Positions 40,557 through 53,018 of a DNA stretch of 64,000 nt are shown piece after piece (within the stretch, counting starts at the first letter, position 1; each line of letters starts with the position of its first letter). Position numbers and translations under genes: made by a program. The notes beneath the pieces were generated by a model. It ran no database searches, was not told the origin of the DNA, and was given only the letters and a program-made list of their open reading frames with translations. Source of the stretch: Populus alba (lineage: Eukaryota; Streptophyta; Magnoliopsida; Malpighiales; Salicaceae); the NCBI RefSeq assembly GCF_005239225.2, contig NC_133296.1, forward strand, positions 1,302,001-1,366,000, in the 5' to 3' direction.

Positions 40557-40628
40557 AAATGTTGCCTTGCATTCTTGTTGGCAATGAAAATATTAAAATT
40601 CAGAATGATTATAGAGAGTAATCACAAC

Positions 40629-40684
40629 GAAAAATTTAACCATGACATAGTTATTTGAAAAATTTAACCATGACATAGTTATTT
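40629..40684 (+). repeat. 28-bp perfect tandem duplication
   Basis: The unit begins 'gaaaaatttaaccatgacat' and ends 'agttattt'. It occurs twice, end to end (40629-40656 and 40657-40684), without a mismatch, so it is recent. It lies in repeat-rich spacer DNA. Confidence 0.85.
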
Positions 40685-41130
40685 TTGGTTAGTTAGGGTT
40701 TGACTAATAATATTGTTTAGAGTTTTAATTTTGAAGTAATTTAGAGTTTAATAAATGTCACTATTTATAAACTTGAAATTTATCAAATATTATGTTTTTT
40801 TACTATCTTGTTTCGAAACGTAAACAAGTATGAAACTATGCTGTTTCATTGATATTTTTTTACAAAGGTTTTTGCCTTTTGTTTTTGGGTGCTAAAAGGC
40901 AAAATACCCAAAATTTTCTCCCTTTTTTTCACCTGGATTTAGAAATATTACAGATTCAGATTCATTGGCATTATTCATTGAAACTGCTATTAGAGGTATC
41001 AGAGTTTTTTTTTTTTTTTTAAATAACTTTTATGGTTGTTATTTGAAAAAAATATGGTTAGTTAGATTTAAATATATATTTGGTAAAAATAATGATTGAA
41101 GTTTATGTGTAATAAAAAACATGTATATTT

Positions 41131-41340
41131 GTGTTTGAAAGTGTGGCTGCGGTTGCTTTTTTAAAGTGTTTTTTACTTGAAAATAAATTAAAATAATATT
41201 TTTTTTTATTTTTAAAAAATTATTCTTAATATCAGCGCATTAAAATGATCTGAAAACATAAAAAAAATAATTTTAAACAAAGAAAAAAAATAAAAAAATT
41301 CAAATTTTTCTAAAAACACTTTTGAAATGCAAAAACAAAC
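41131..41340. repeat. Best-preserved copy of the ~200-bp AT-rich dispersed element
   Basis: Begins 'gtgtttgaaagtgtggctgc', then 'ttaaagtgttttttacttga', the core 'attcttaatatcagcgcatt' and 'aaaatgatctgaaaacat', and ends 'gcaaaaacaaac'. It has short complementary ends (GTGTTTG against CAAAAAC-like) and no coding capacity, so it is MITE-like. Other copies lie near 11.8, 14.2, 17.5, 40.4, 52.0 and 63.3 kb. Confidence 0.6.
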
Positions 41341-41720
41341 ATGAAAATTTTTACGAAACTTAGTTTAAAAAGCGTGTAAAAACTATTGCATAAAAACTGC
41401 ATTTTAAACTCAATCTTTTAGTGGGCTCTGCAACATAAAACACATTTTAGTTTATTACTAAACATCTTACTGCGTTTATTTCATCGCAAATGCCAAAGCT
41501 GGAGGAAAACAAACATAACCTAAGTTTTTTTATATACGATTTTTAATTACTATCAAATTAATTAGAGGAAGTATGTCTTTTCACATTTCAAAGCATAGTG
41601 AAAACAATGAAATACCTTTTAAAACAAAGTTTCCGATACCAGCATTAAGGGGTAATTTAGCATTTTTCAACATGTGTTTTTTTTTTTTTTCATGTAAAAT
41701 GAGGGGCAATTTTATATTTG

Positions 41721-41722
<2 letters not shown>

Positions 41723-41758
<36 letters not shown>
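41723..41758. repeat. (TA)n microsatellite
   Basis: A pure TA run in AT-rich spacer DNA; likely polymorphic. Confidence 0.9.
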
Positions 41759-41759
<1 letters not shown>

Positions 41760-43155
41760 CATACAGCGAAACGACTAAAGTGCTCATTGAAAGTACAAAA
41801 AAAAAAAAAAGGTCTAAAAAGGTTGTTTTTGTCTTATGACATAGCTTTTTTTTTTAATTGTCGGGTTAACTTAGGGGCAAATAATTGTTTTTACAGAGAA
41901 AAATATAAAAAAAGATTGGGGGCATAAATGGCATACTCGCAAGTGTATATGGCGCCTCTTAACATATGAAAATGTTATTTAGTCATGTTGCTGGAAGCAT
42001 TTTGTGCCTTCTTCCTAGTGATATAACGCTAATAGATATTGGTGGTCCAGTTTGTTGATAATATATATATTTTTTTTCTCTTAAAAATTATATTTTGGTT
42101 TTTTTTGTTGTTGATATTTCTATTTTATTTTTTATTTTTTTTCTTGACTCTTTTATAAAAGTTTGATTTATTTTAAATTTCATCATTCAAACTTAATTTA
42201 TAAAATATTATATTCTCTATTATTATTTTATTTTTTAGGCATTTTATTGAATTGATTTTTTTTTTAATTTCACCCTTCAATAAAAAAATAGTTTTTTTTA
42301 CCCTCATTCTTTTGATTGTTTTTTTTTGGTCTTTTTGTTCAATTAATTTTTCTTTTCAATTACATGCTTCAATAAAAAAAAATTATTTTGTATTTCAATT
42401 TTTATTTTTATTTTTATTTTATTTTTGTTTTGGATCCTTTTATGCAAACAATTTTTTTTTTCAAGTTAATCATTTAATATTTAATTAATTAAAAATTAAA
42501 TTTCATGATTTTTTTAAATAAAATAGTTCTGACCTAATATCGTAAGCCATATATTTGAACATATTATTAACACATATTGTTAACATCGTTTGTTTTTACT
42601 TTTGTTTTTTTTTCAGTTTTGTAATTTCTTACGTTTTCTTTTCTACTCCAGTGGCTAATTTTTATAGTCCTTTTTATGTTTGCATGCAAACGCGGCACAG
42701 TGCGGCTACGATACACCTAAAAATCCAGTCCAGTGTCACGTGCCAAATGACCACCCCTGTCCCCAGGCCCTCCCTCGATAAAAATAGCATCGCGCACACA
42801 GCATGCTCATCAAAACAACACGGATTTGTTTTGACCGATGGATGGTACGGACTCCCTTTTCTACTATTACCCTCTTCCCAAAAAGAAGCCCCCGGTTTCT
42901 CCCTCTCCCTGCCCAAGTGACCATCAAATCCCAACCACCACCACTAACGCCAACACCGACACAATTACAACCAAAACCACCACAAACGCCACCATCAACA
43001 ACAACAACAACAAAAACTCATTTCCCTTTTACAAACCAATAGATATTAAAGAGAGAGATTTTCTCTTCAATTACAACCCTTTTCACAAACACAAGGCTGC
43101 CCCCACATCTTCCTCTCTCGATTCACCCCCCGCCAATACCAAAACCACCAAGAAA

Positions 43156-45569
43156 ATGGACTCACACGTGCTTCTTGAAGCCTTCACTTGCAGGGACACA
43201 CTAATTATGATCTTACGAAAGCTTGGAGCTCGAGACTTGGCACGTGCAAGCTGTGTTTGCAAGATGTGGAGAGATATGGCTTCTGGTGATGAGATTGTGA
43301 GGCCTGCTTTTATGGAACCATGGAAGTTGAAGGATATAGTGGGGAAGCCCGTGTCTGGAAGTTTTTGGAGAGATAGTGGGATTTGGAAGTTTGCTATTTC
43401 ACATAAGATTGTTAAAGGGGATTCTGTTGCTAGTCTTGCTGTTAAGTATTCTGTTCAGGTAATCAACAAAGTTGGAAACTTTTTGGTTCTTGGTTAATGG
43501 TTTTCTTTTTTAATCTTTGTTTTTGTTTGTAGATTTGGAAGTAAAGAAAGGTTGGTTTTTGGCATGTGGGTATCTTGGGATATGCTTTTTTCGTTTGTAG
43601 ATTTGGATAAAGTAGATATTGTGGTTTCTGGCATGGTTGCGATACGATTCTCTTCTTTGTAGAATTAGAAAAGTTTTTTATTTTTTGGTATATGGGAAAT
43701 GAGGTTTTTGTGATATGGTTGCTTTTTTGCTAGTTTTTTGTTTTGGTCAGGTAATTGAGAAATGGGATTGGAAAGTTTTGGCCTTTGCCCATTGCCTTTA
43801 CTCGTTTTCATTTGGTTTATTGAAAGGGGAGAATTGTGGGGTTTTAATAGATAGGAAGTCTAGGGAGTTTGTTACACACACACACATTTTAGTAATTTGG
43901 TATTAGGGGTTTTGGATGAGTTAGCTGGTGATAGCATTGTTTTGGGTTTTGTTTCCGAGATTTTGATATGTAACTTCAAAGAAATTTAAGGGATAGATGA
44001 TGGTGATATTTAGGTGGATTTATGGGGAATTAGCATGGATGGTAGATGAAGTTGGGCAAATCATAATAAGCAAACTTGTGTTTTAGGGGCTGGTTTCTGT
44101 AGATCAATATAATAAGAAGTTAAAAGATAACGGGCTCATTAAAAGGGGAGTTAGATAGGCATCCTTGATTGCCATTTTCTGAAAATTAACTGATGTTTTG
44201 CAAAGAGTTGGCGAGTTTGATAGATATGTTAATCATCATAGTAGTCAAAGCAATTGGTACCATGAAAGTTGCTATCACAGTATGTCCTCCATTTTGCACG
44301 CGATTGGTTTTGCTATTGAAGAATTTACTCTTTGCAATGAGATTTGTTTCGAGAGCAGTATTTATTTATTTATTTATATCAAAATGATTAACATGTAAAG
44401 GGATGAGAGTTGGAACCGGTTATTGGTTTCCTAGAGCAGTATATTTTTCATTAAAAGGATATGTAAAGGGATGATATTTTTCTGATTAGGATGCGGGGAT
44501 TTGCAGCTTATATTTTATTGGGTCAAGACTGTGTATTAGAATGAAAGTAAGAGTTCAAGAGGTTGATCTGCATATCAACCAAGTAAATTACAAATTCTCT
44601 GTAGAAGCAATGAACAGAACAACATGTCATTTACTAAGGCACAAGGGGCAACAAGCTCAGTGATACCATTTATTTGATGAACCTGGCCATTCTACTGTTC
44701 ACACCTTTCTTGTTTTGTTGGTAAAGGTGCTGGTGGCTCACTCATGGCTTAATTCTTGAGTGGTTGCCAGTGAGTAAACAGGATAAGAAGGATTAGGGTT
44801 GATACTGATTTTACATAAAGGCCATGCCATATCACTCGGTTAAAACAGATTTAAGCCCATCTTTTGATTATGGTAAGCAGCGATAACAGTGAAACCTTTG
44901 TCTCAACTGAAAGATAAACTATAATTCGCAATGAAAATCTCTTGTAATGCCCACTAGAAGTTTGTACTGCATCATATTGGCTATGTTCATTTTCCTAGAT
45001 AGATGATGAGTAAATTATCCTGTAAAAAGGTTCAAGCTGGACTAAATCCAGTGCATCACAACATTCTATTGCCCCTAATGAGTCTGAGTTGCTTTTTTTT
45101 CCTACACTAAAATGCCAACTTTGCAAAATACCATTTCTTTTATTTGTTTATTGGTTGAACAATGTGATATGAGCTTCAGATATTTTCTTTGTTTACACAG
45201 GTCATGGATATAAAACGGATAAATAACATGACGAGTGACCATGGCATATATTCAAGGGAGAGGTTGTTGATCCCCATAATCAATCCAAACCTTCTCATAA
45301 ATGAGACATGCTACATAGAGTTGGATACCTATGCGAAAAGAGAAGTGGCAGTATTATATCCAGAAGGAAAGCCCGATAAAAAGCTAATGTCAAAGGGGTC
45401 ATCCTCTGACCATGGCAAAAGAAGGGTTATCGATTCCTTAAAGAGAAGCATGCAAGTTGATGATGGAACTGCTCAATACTACTGGTCTATTTCAAATGGT
45501 GACCCTCGAGCTGCACTCACAGAATTTTCAGCAGACCTTAGGTGGGAGAGGAATGCAGGGCTGGGCTAG
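43156..45569 (+). CDS. F-box protein with a C-terminal LysM domain
   Basis: Two exons, 43156-43458 and 45201-45569, with a GT-AG intron in phase 0 give 223 residues, the length I recall for Arabidopsis At1g55000. Residues about 3-50 form an F-box (LIMILRKLGARDLARASCVC, KMWRDMASGDEIVR). Residues about 84-130 form a LysM domain (HKIVKGDSVASLAVKYSV across the splice, then IKRINNM and RERLLIPI). A basic linker and the C terminus (AALTEFSADLRWERN) follow. Family knowledge: F-box proteins act as substrate adaptors of SCF ubiquitin ligases. LysM usually binds GlcNAc polymers, but no signal peptide is present, so its ligand here is unknown. The frame is open upstream to an ATG at 42838, which would add 106 low-complexity Pro/Thr/Asn-rich residues. 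I prefer 43156 because of the family length. A gene next to AXR4 in Arabidopsis encodes the same combination. Confidence 0.88.
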
Positions 45570-46240
45570 CTGGAAATATGAAAACGCAGTGCACCTACTA
45601 AGTACTGCTCTGAATCAAATTCCTTCCTTATATGGTTTGGGATTTTCCATAACCTGTATAATGTAAACAAACTCCAAGTTGTTACCATCATTTTCATCTT
45701 TCCCTGGGATATTTGCTCTTCAATTCAATCAGATGACGATGTTAAAGCTTCTGTTGTGCCTATGCTGTAGCCAACTTCCACAGTTTTGGCTTTCCTGTTC
45801 TCTACTGTGTAATGATCCTCGAGCTTCATATGCTCGGATCCTACAACTGAGTTTGTAATGTTGGATCTCCACCTGCCTAGTGCAGGTCTTGTATGGATAT
45901 ATATTCTCATCACATGAGAAATGAATTTGTCCAAATTTATATGCGAGATGTCGAAGGAGTTCATAGTCATATCTTTTGAAGTGCTGCTTTACTGTGAGAC
46001 TGTAATATTGTCAGAAACACCAAATAGTCAAAAACCATCATCCATTTCATTTGTAAGGATGGTTTTCTTTGTTTGTCCATGTAAAATACCCTGTTTTGCC
46101 AATGTATTACTACGTTTTTTTGGATTGTATTCAACACCGTTGTTTTATTTTCATTTAACAACTCTTTCAATCATAGTTATACAATCTAATCCGGAGGTGA
46201 CTAGGGTTGCATGTTTGCAGGACAAGCAGGTTAATCTAAT

Positions 46241-46427
46241 CCGTGGTGAACGGCAGGACACAAATCCGGAGATTATGAGAAACAATTTTTTTTAATGAAT
46301 ACACCAATTTGTTCGTTGAAGACCAACTTAAAAGACCCTTAAAAACGAAAATTAATCTCAAGAAAGTTTTTAACTTGAAAAAAAGGTGGTTGAGTATAAC
46401 AGATTTGTGTCCTGCCGTTCACCACGG
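46241..46427. repeat. Perfect 26-bp inverted repeat with a 135-bp spacer
   Basis: 46241-46266 (begins CCGTGGTGAACGGCAGGACA, ends CAAATC) is the exact reverse complement of 46402-46427. The spacer is A/T-rich and no target-site duplication was seen. A transcript would form a 26-bp hairpin stem. A partial direct copy of the outer part ('aatctaatccggaggtga') lies about 48 bp upstream. Confidence 0.8.
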
Positions 46428-46570
46428 GCCGGTCAACTTTTTTTTTAATATAGAAAAAATACTAAGAAACAAAGATTTAAAACTCAAGTCATTTGTAATT
46501 TAAATAATATAAATAAAAAATATTAGGCTTTAAACCCCTTTGTCTCTCATCTTGACAAATATGGTTTTTA

Positions 46571-46713
46571 AATCATTTTATGATGTGTTTTTCAAACGAG
46601 TTCAAATTGAGGCCTAGGTTAACAAGTTATTAGGTTGACCTGTCGGACTGGACACGGCTTGATGGTTCTTGAATCATTTTACATGTTATTTTCGAAAGAG
46701 TTCAAATTGAGGT
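46571..46713 (+). repeat. Direct repeat of ~42 bp, ~100 bp apart
   Basis: Both copies contain 'gagttcaaattgagg' preceded by 'aatcatttta' and a 'ttttc' segment (46571-46612 and 46671-46713). 'gttgacctgtcggactgg' lies between them, linking this to the gggtc-type repeat. Probably retroelement debris. Confidence 0.5.
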
Positions 46714-47225
46714 CTTGTATAATTGAAAAAAAAAAATTCGAAAGATATTTGCTGTTGTTGATTGACCACGACGAACGGTGAGGCACTAAAGATACATGGT
46801 GATATTGTGATGGGAGGTCTTTGATAAACACAAGTTCGTCTAGATTTGTAACCTAGAGAATTAACAGTAGTTAAGGATTACTAATTCAAGTAAATATATT
46901 TTTAGTTTCCCAAGTCCAATCATTTGTTGTTTTTAAAATACTTGAATTCAACTTTTTAAAACAAGACCCCTGGAATTGTTTAGATAATTTTCTAGAAGTA
47001 ATAGTCTTCTCTCAAGATTAGTGTTACAATGAGTAATTGAAAGATACTACTGGCAATGGCACCCTGACAAACCTAGTGTGCCCTTTATGTTTCCTTCTAT
47101 CGTGTTTTGTATGCTAGTAGACAGGTATAAAATTTTCTGCCACCACAGTTAAAATGACCACATGAAAAGAGAAATATATGCTGTTGAATAAGTAAAAATA
47201 AGCCTCTGAGAGCTGGTTCAGATGC

Positions 47226-50200
47226 TCAAGTGTTTTTGGATGAGGAAGGGCTTGATGCAGATGAGGATTTGGACAATTTCAGCTCTTTTTCGTGTTGTTC
47301 CTTCAGAAAGCTCTGGGCAGTCTCTGTCACAATCTTGAAGAAGAAGCTGATGAGCATGAGCCATATGACAGTGTTCCATATTGAAGCAAATGAGAAGTCC
47401 CATTTCTTCACCTAAGAAATTAAAAGAAAGTACCTTAGTGCACATTAGAACAAGCACACACACATCAAGGGAATCCTGGAGGCGCATAAAATACATATTC
47501 AAGCATCGCATCTCGAAACACCTCTAGGTAAAGAGCATGTATCTATAGATTACACGGGCACACATGTGCAGGCTCAAACGCATGGTGAATTAAGGTATTT
47601 CATGATTACATGTGCAAGCAAACTTCTGCAATCGAGAATATATAAATATACATTCATAACAATGATTTGAACTTTTTGAAATCAAGGAATAGAATCAGAA
47701 TCCATTCTTTGATAAATGATACCAATGCCAAAAGCACAACGGCAGCCAATGTAGGCAAATGTGTGTTCTGATTCTATAGTTCAGTTGTATTACCTCAACG
47801 TTTGAGACTGGAGGTGTTGGTGCCATATACTTGTTTCTAATAATTTGTAGTTTTGCAATAAGTTTTGGCAGGACCGTGGCCAGTCCAGGAACAAAGCTGA
47901 GCAATCGAATCAGCTCATTTTCTATTAAGTCAAGGAGTTGATGGTTGCATACTGAGATGATGAAAGCTGTCTGCAATAATAAAGACAACATAAGCAATGT
48001 CAACCAATGATCAATATGAATTGAACCGAAAAAAATTTCACAAAAAATTGAGAACCTGCAGCAACCAATTGGAGATGGTACAGTGTGTTTGGATAAGTAA
48101 CATGTGCATCATATCATGTAGCAGGAGAAAATAGAGCTTTGCGAACCTGAATGTGTGTTTTGATGATTGCCTTTCCTATCAATGTCGCGAGGAAGAACTT
48201 CCAAAATGGAACTCCAAATTGCCCACACAAGATACCAGCAAGGTCAAAAAGAGGATTTGGCACCTGCAGTATACCATTTAATTGCAAATTGCAAATTCAA
48301 CTACAGTGTTGATGGTGCTAGCCATAAGATCGTTGATCAAAAAAGAATTTTTCATGAAAAAAATATAACCAGAATTTGACATTTGCATTTGAGAAAGAAG
48401 AGGGAGTGCAGGTATGCATAGTTGCAACAGCCAGCATGGGACCAATATAGACAAGAAAAAACAAAAGATAGTTACTACATTTATGCAAGTAGATAATTCT
48501 GTCATACTTCCTAACTTCCTCTACAATGACAAAGAAAATTACTTGATGAGTTAAATCAGGCAGAATAACTGCAGTTGCAAATCTTGTGCTAGAAAAGGAA
48601 ATCATTATTATGATTCACAAGGTCTCATCACAAAAAAGAACGAGAGAAAAAAATTACCGAAGCAAGGACTAAAATTGAGAAGAAGTTCAGATACTGTGAA
48701 TGTGAAAGGAGCCAGTTTTTAATCTGTTTCATGTGAGTGGCCATGACAGTGTTATGATCTTCTGCTGAAAAAGACTCGAATTCTTTCATGACTTCCAGCT
48801 TGCTACCTGACATGCTAGCTGCACATGCATTTCAAGATAAAACTAAATTAATTAGAATCACATAGCAGTGAAATGAGTAATACTGCTATCTTGTAGCAAC
48901 AAAAAAATGACAACGCAATTCATGTCAAGCAATTCAGACGACAGAAAAATGTTGTCAAGGACTGAATTCCCTTCCCTTGCAGTGCTAAGAAACCCACAGG
49001 AAGAGACTAGTTCAATGGTGACCATTAATATACAAATTCAATAGACTCACGTGATGAAACACCTTAGGTCCAAAGCCACCCCAACAATTACCAACCAATC
49101 AAAATCAACTTCTCAACGAGCTATAATTTTCCCAAACCATTCTTTTAATAATGTTATGTGCACAACCTCTCAACACAAAGGCATACTTGTTTATAAAATC
49201 GCTCATAAATCTTAAATCCACACAGCAACAGATATCACTGCACATGAATCCAAGTCAAACTTATCAATTTGGGCACTTAAAGCAAGCAAGAAGAAAAGAC
49301 CTATCCATTTCAATATTTGTAATAACTTAAACTTCAATAGTTGTAATAACTTAAGCATTATCATAGTTGTAGGAAATAAAGAACAAAGAATCCCCAAGCA
49401 AATTTAATATGTTTCTACCGGTCAAAGTATCCTTGGAACAATCCAAGCAGCACTTGAAATCCACTAGCACAAATTTAGTTTATATTCTGTTAAGAAAATT
49501 AGAGCATCTAGGATATGTGCATGCGTGTGTGTACAAAACACACACACATACACACGTGCAAAGGCCTTCCCAGGAAAATAGTTGTCCAAGACATTAACAT
49601 AAAGACATGATTCAGAATAGTCACCAGCTCTTGATATGAAATATGGAGGAAGCTCCCCAAGTGCAGTTCCGATCCCCCACAAAACAGCCTCAAGTTGAAT
49701 CTGGGGCAAAATGCTGGTCAGTGGAATTCTCGAGCCTTCTAATGATGAATAAATTGGAGGTCCAAATGCAGTGCAGTTTCTGTCCAGCCATGAAGGACCG
49801 CTGTATAGTTGAATCGTATCATATACTGAGCTTTTTATATCAACTCGACCACATTGTACAGCTTTAATTGTAAATAGAGCAATATGTGGGCCTAAATACA
49901 GAACAAATGTATGCAGACCAGATCCTGCAGAGAAGAAAAGGTTCAAAATTTCGAAAACTTTCCATGTAAAATCACTTGAACAAGATCAAATGAATCAGGA
50001 CCGAATTAGAAAACGAGACAAGAATCCATTCTGTGGGAGCATTTGTTTGCTTAATCTGAAATAGAACTGAGATTACTGACCACAAATCCCTTGGAAAATG
50101 TCTAAAAGCTTCTTTATGGTACATGCTACTTAAGTAGCTTAAATATAGCACATAGATGAGTCTGAACTCCGAAGCTCATATCTTTGAAACTTCATGTATA

Positions 50201-51543
50201 TTATCTTTAGCTGATGATCATTAGTCTGTACCAACCTAAGGTTTTCTTTTCAAGTATAAGAGTCAAACTTCAATGCATTTAGTGTCAGATTCCAATCTTG
50301 ATTTACTATTTTTCCATGCAACATTTTTGTAACCTGTAAGACTATGGCAGCAAGTTCCTTTCCATGTGTTTCAAGTTCACAAAAAATTGTATGCATGAAT
50401 TGAAATGCTCAACAGAAATTAGAGATAAACCTTCATTCAAAAGTATGAAATATAATCCATGCAAATCATCTGGAAAAATTCATTGAAGAAACAGCAAATA
50501 AGATACAAAACATGAGCAATTCTTTTACCTAGACCAATTGATGATGCTACACCAAGTGCCAACCACCAGAGTCCAAATCGAAGATAATTAACAACTTCAT
50601 GGACATGCTGCAGTATCATCAAGGACTTGAAATCAGAATACGAACACAGCCTTTTAGTTTCAACTTGAAAACAAAAAAAAATGGAAGCATTTTACGAATG
50701 GGGAAATAAGCTTAAATCTGCAAGTAACAAAATCCACAATAAAAACCCACCAACCAAATAATACTTTCTAGCAACATCAACAATCCATTTTAACATTTTC
50801 AGCAAGCTTATCACCGCTAGTTTTTTTTTCTTCCAAAGAATACACATATGGGTATCAATTAATCAATAAAAATCACAAAAATCTACAAAAAAAGAAGAAG
50901 TAAGGCAATAACACGTTACCTCTTGATAAGGGCAACCAGTGGTGATGACAAGAATCCCAATACTTCCTATAAAGGCACTTATCAGAAGCAAAAGCCAACC
51001 ACTTTTTGCAAACAATCTCTGGAGACATTGAACTATAGCCAATACAAAATATGTCAGGGTCTTTATAGGCTGTGTTGCTAGTGTTAGATTCTCTAATTCC
51101 TGTCTTTGTTTCTCTCTGATTCCTGCAAATCATAAACAGTTTTAAAAATAGACCTTTAACTCACAATGTAACAAAATAAAATAAGAGGTCAAAAGCCCTA
51201 TATAAGTTTCTTAATTCCCTAAACCTTACGTTAACATAAAATCCTTTAATTCAATTATGAAAATATAAAACAAAATTCGGAAAACCCATTTTTAAGTTTC
51301 TTAATTTCCATCATCACCACATTAAGCTCACTCTAAAAAACCACACAAAAAAAAAGTCAGTTCTCAAAAACCCAGAAAAAAATACTAACAAAGAAATGTA
51401 GTTTTTCTCTTTTCCTCCTCGTTCCCATTAATTTTCTAGTGAATCTACCAAGCAGATATTTACTACGAAAAAAGTAACAGTCTTTACTTACTAGAAATTG
51501 ACAAGTCGTTGATGCACTGTTGCTGTGTTTTTGGGGTCTCCAT
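47226..51543 (-). CDS. KMS1: KMS1-type vacuole membrane protein (VMP1 family)
   Basis: Eight exons on the minus strand: 51492-51543, 50920-51122, 50529-50607, 49625-49924, 48658-48818, 48147-48263, 47794-47970 and 47226-47411. All have GT-AG introns and join in frame to 424 residues (Arabidopsis KMS1 about 416). It is a multi-span membrane protein. Hydrophobic segments include [77 protein letters not shown] and [18 protein letters not shown]. The VTT/SNARE-associated-Golgi type core includes [20 protein letters not shown] and [20 protein letters not shown]. The C terminus is Lys- and Ser-rich ([19 protein letters not shown]). Family knowledge: plant KMS proteins sit in the ER and maintain ER-Golgi traffic and ER/Golgi structure; animal VMP1 is a scramblase needed for autophagy. 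KMS2 is the possible alternative name, since the two paralogues cannot be told apart here. Confidence 0.93.
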
Positions 51544-53010
51544 TGCTTGAAGAAGAGAAGAGAATATCAGTCAAATGCTCTATCTTTCTTTCTCTTTCAC
51601 CCTCTCTAAACCAGAACAAAAAATTCGATACCCTTTAAATTCTACGTGCTGTCGTTCCTATTGTATAAAGACAGAGAAAGAAAGAGCGCCTCGAGAAGCG
51701 TAAAAATGGATTGTATTGGCAAAGGAACCAGCCGATGGAATTTTTTTATAGTAGAAAGCAATGTCCACGTGAAGGAGACAGCGACAGAGACAGGACAGGG
51801 CATGAAGAACCAGGAAGGACCCCATGATTATTATTATTTACGTTGCTGCATATTACACTCCTTAAATAATATATTTTTAATTTTAAAAAATTATTTTTAC
51901 ATGCATCAAAATAGTAAAATATATATAAAATTAATTTTTTTTATATAGAATATGACGTTTAACTGGTTGTAATTACTTTTTAAAGTAATTTTTATTTAAA
52001 AATATATTAAAATAATTTTTTTATTTTTGATATCAATGTATCAAAATAAGATAAAAATACTAAAAATATATTAATTTAAAATAAATAAATAAAATTAATT
52101 TTTTTAAAAAAATACTTTTAAATTATAAAAACAAACAAAAATATTTTTTATCTGCAGTTTCCAATTATACATTAAACTAAACAAGAGTGCCACATATTAC
52201 AGTTTGAAATCAATTCTCATGTTATTTTTTTCAAATGTTGTTGAGAAAAGAGATAAATATATAGATATTTTATATAATCTAGTTTTAATGTTATTTTTTA
52301 TTTTCAGTATATTCAGTGCTTATTTTTTATTTATTTTTGTGTTATTTTTAAATATTTTTTTATTTCCAGTGTATTTAGTAATTTATTTTTATGTCATTTT
52401 TAAATATTGAATTTCATTTCCATTTTTGAGTTTCAAAATAGTTATAAATATAATATTCATTAAAACTTCTAGATTAAATTTAAAATGTTTTTAAACAACT
52501 TTTTTATGTAGCTTATGGTTACTATAATAAAATAAAATAAAAAATAACAGAGAAAAAATATATTTGATTAATAATATACAAATATAAAAATAAATATATT
52601 TTCGAGGAGAGTTTACAGTGAATTTATATACTTTTAAAACAAGATAAAGGGGAGAGACAATAGTTATTATTTTTTTATTTATAAAATATCACTGTAAAAA
52701 AAACTATTAATCTCAAAATTATTAAACTAAAAATAGAAAAAAAAACTGTTATATTAGTTTTAAACAACTCATAAGTCAATTTAGAACAAGTCTCAGGTCA
52801 CTGGTCAGAAGCGTCGATTTAAGTTGATCTGAGTCAATGCAATAATAAAAATACTTATTATCATAATTTTAAACACACAACTCGGGGGTTGACCTGAGTT
52901 TTTGACCATGTCATATTGTTTGTCATTCCTTTATTTGTTTTTCTTAAACCTAGATTGGTATAGACCCTAGATCAACTTGTCATATCAATTCGTGTTTTGT
53001 AATCAAAGCT
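51544..53010. other. AT-rich spacer upstream of KMS1
   Basis: The first ~200 bp is the KMS1 leader and promoter, with GA/CT-rich sequence. Beyond it come a ~200-bp AT-rich element copy (51961-52136), AT-rich DNA with random short frames, and a gggtc-type repeat fragment at about 52.79-52.99 kb ('gttgatctgagtcaa', 'ggggttgacctgag'). No gene was seen. Confidence 0.55.
51961..52136. repeat. Copy of the ~200-bp AT-rich dispersed element
   Basis: Begins 'aactggttgtaattactttt', then 'taaagtaatttttattt', the core 'tttttgatatcaatgtatca' and ends 'tataaaaacaaacaaa', as in the 41131 copy. Confidence 0.55.
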
Positions 53011-53018
53011 ATTATAAT

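Larger units (their letters stand above)
39292..43155. other. Repeat-rich spacer between AXR4 and the F-box/LysM gene
   Basis: Starts with the AXR4 3' UTR. It holds (TA)n tracts, two copies of the ~200-bp AT-rich element, a 28-bp tandem duplication and a very T-rich stretch (about 42.06-42.50 kb). The less repetitive blocks at 39.6-40.1 kb and 40.1-40.3 kb could be retroelement debris but I could not classify them. The last ~450 bp is the F-box/LysM promoter and leader, with 'gataaaaatag' near 42777 as a weak TATA candidate. Confidence 0.55.
45570..47225. other. Convergent spacer between F-box/LysM and KMS1 genes
   Basis: Holds the 3' UTRs of two convergent genes, a perfect 26-bp inverted repeat (46241-46427) and a diverged direct repeat with gggtc-type repeat sequence (46571-46713). 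The rest (46.74-47.2 kb) shows nothing recognisable. Confidence 0.55.
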
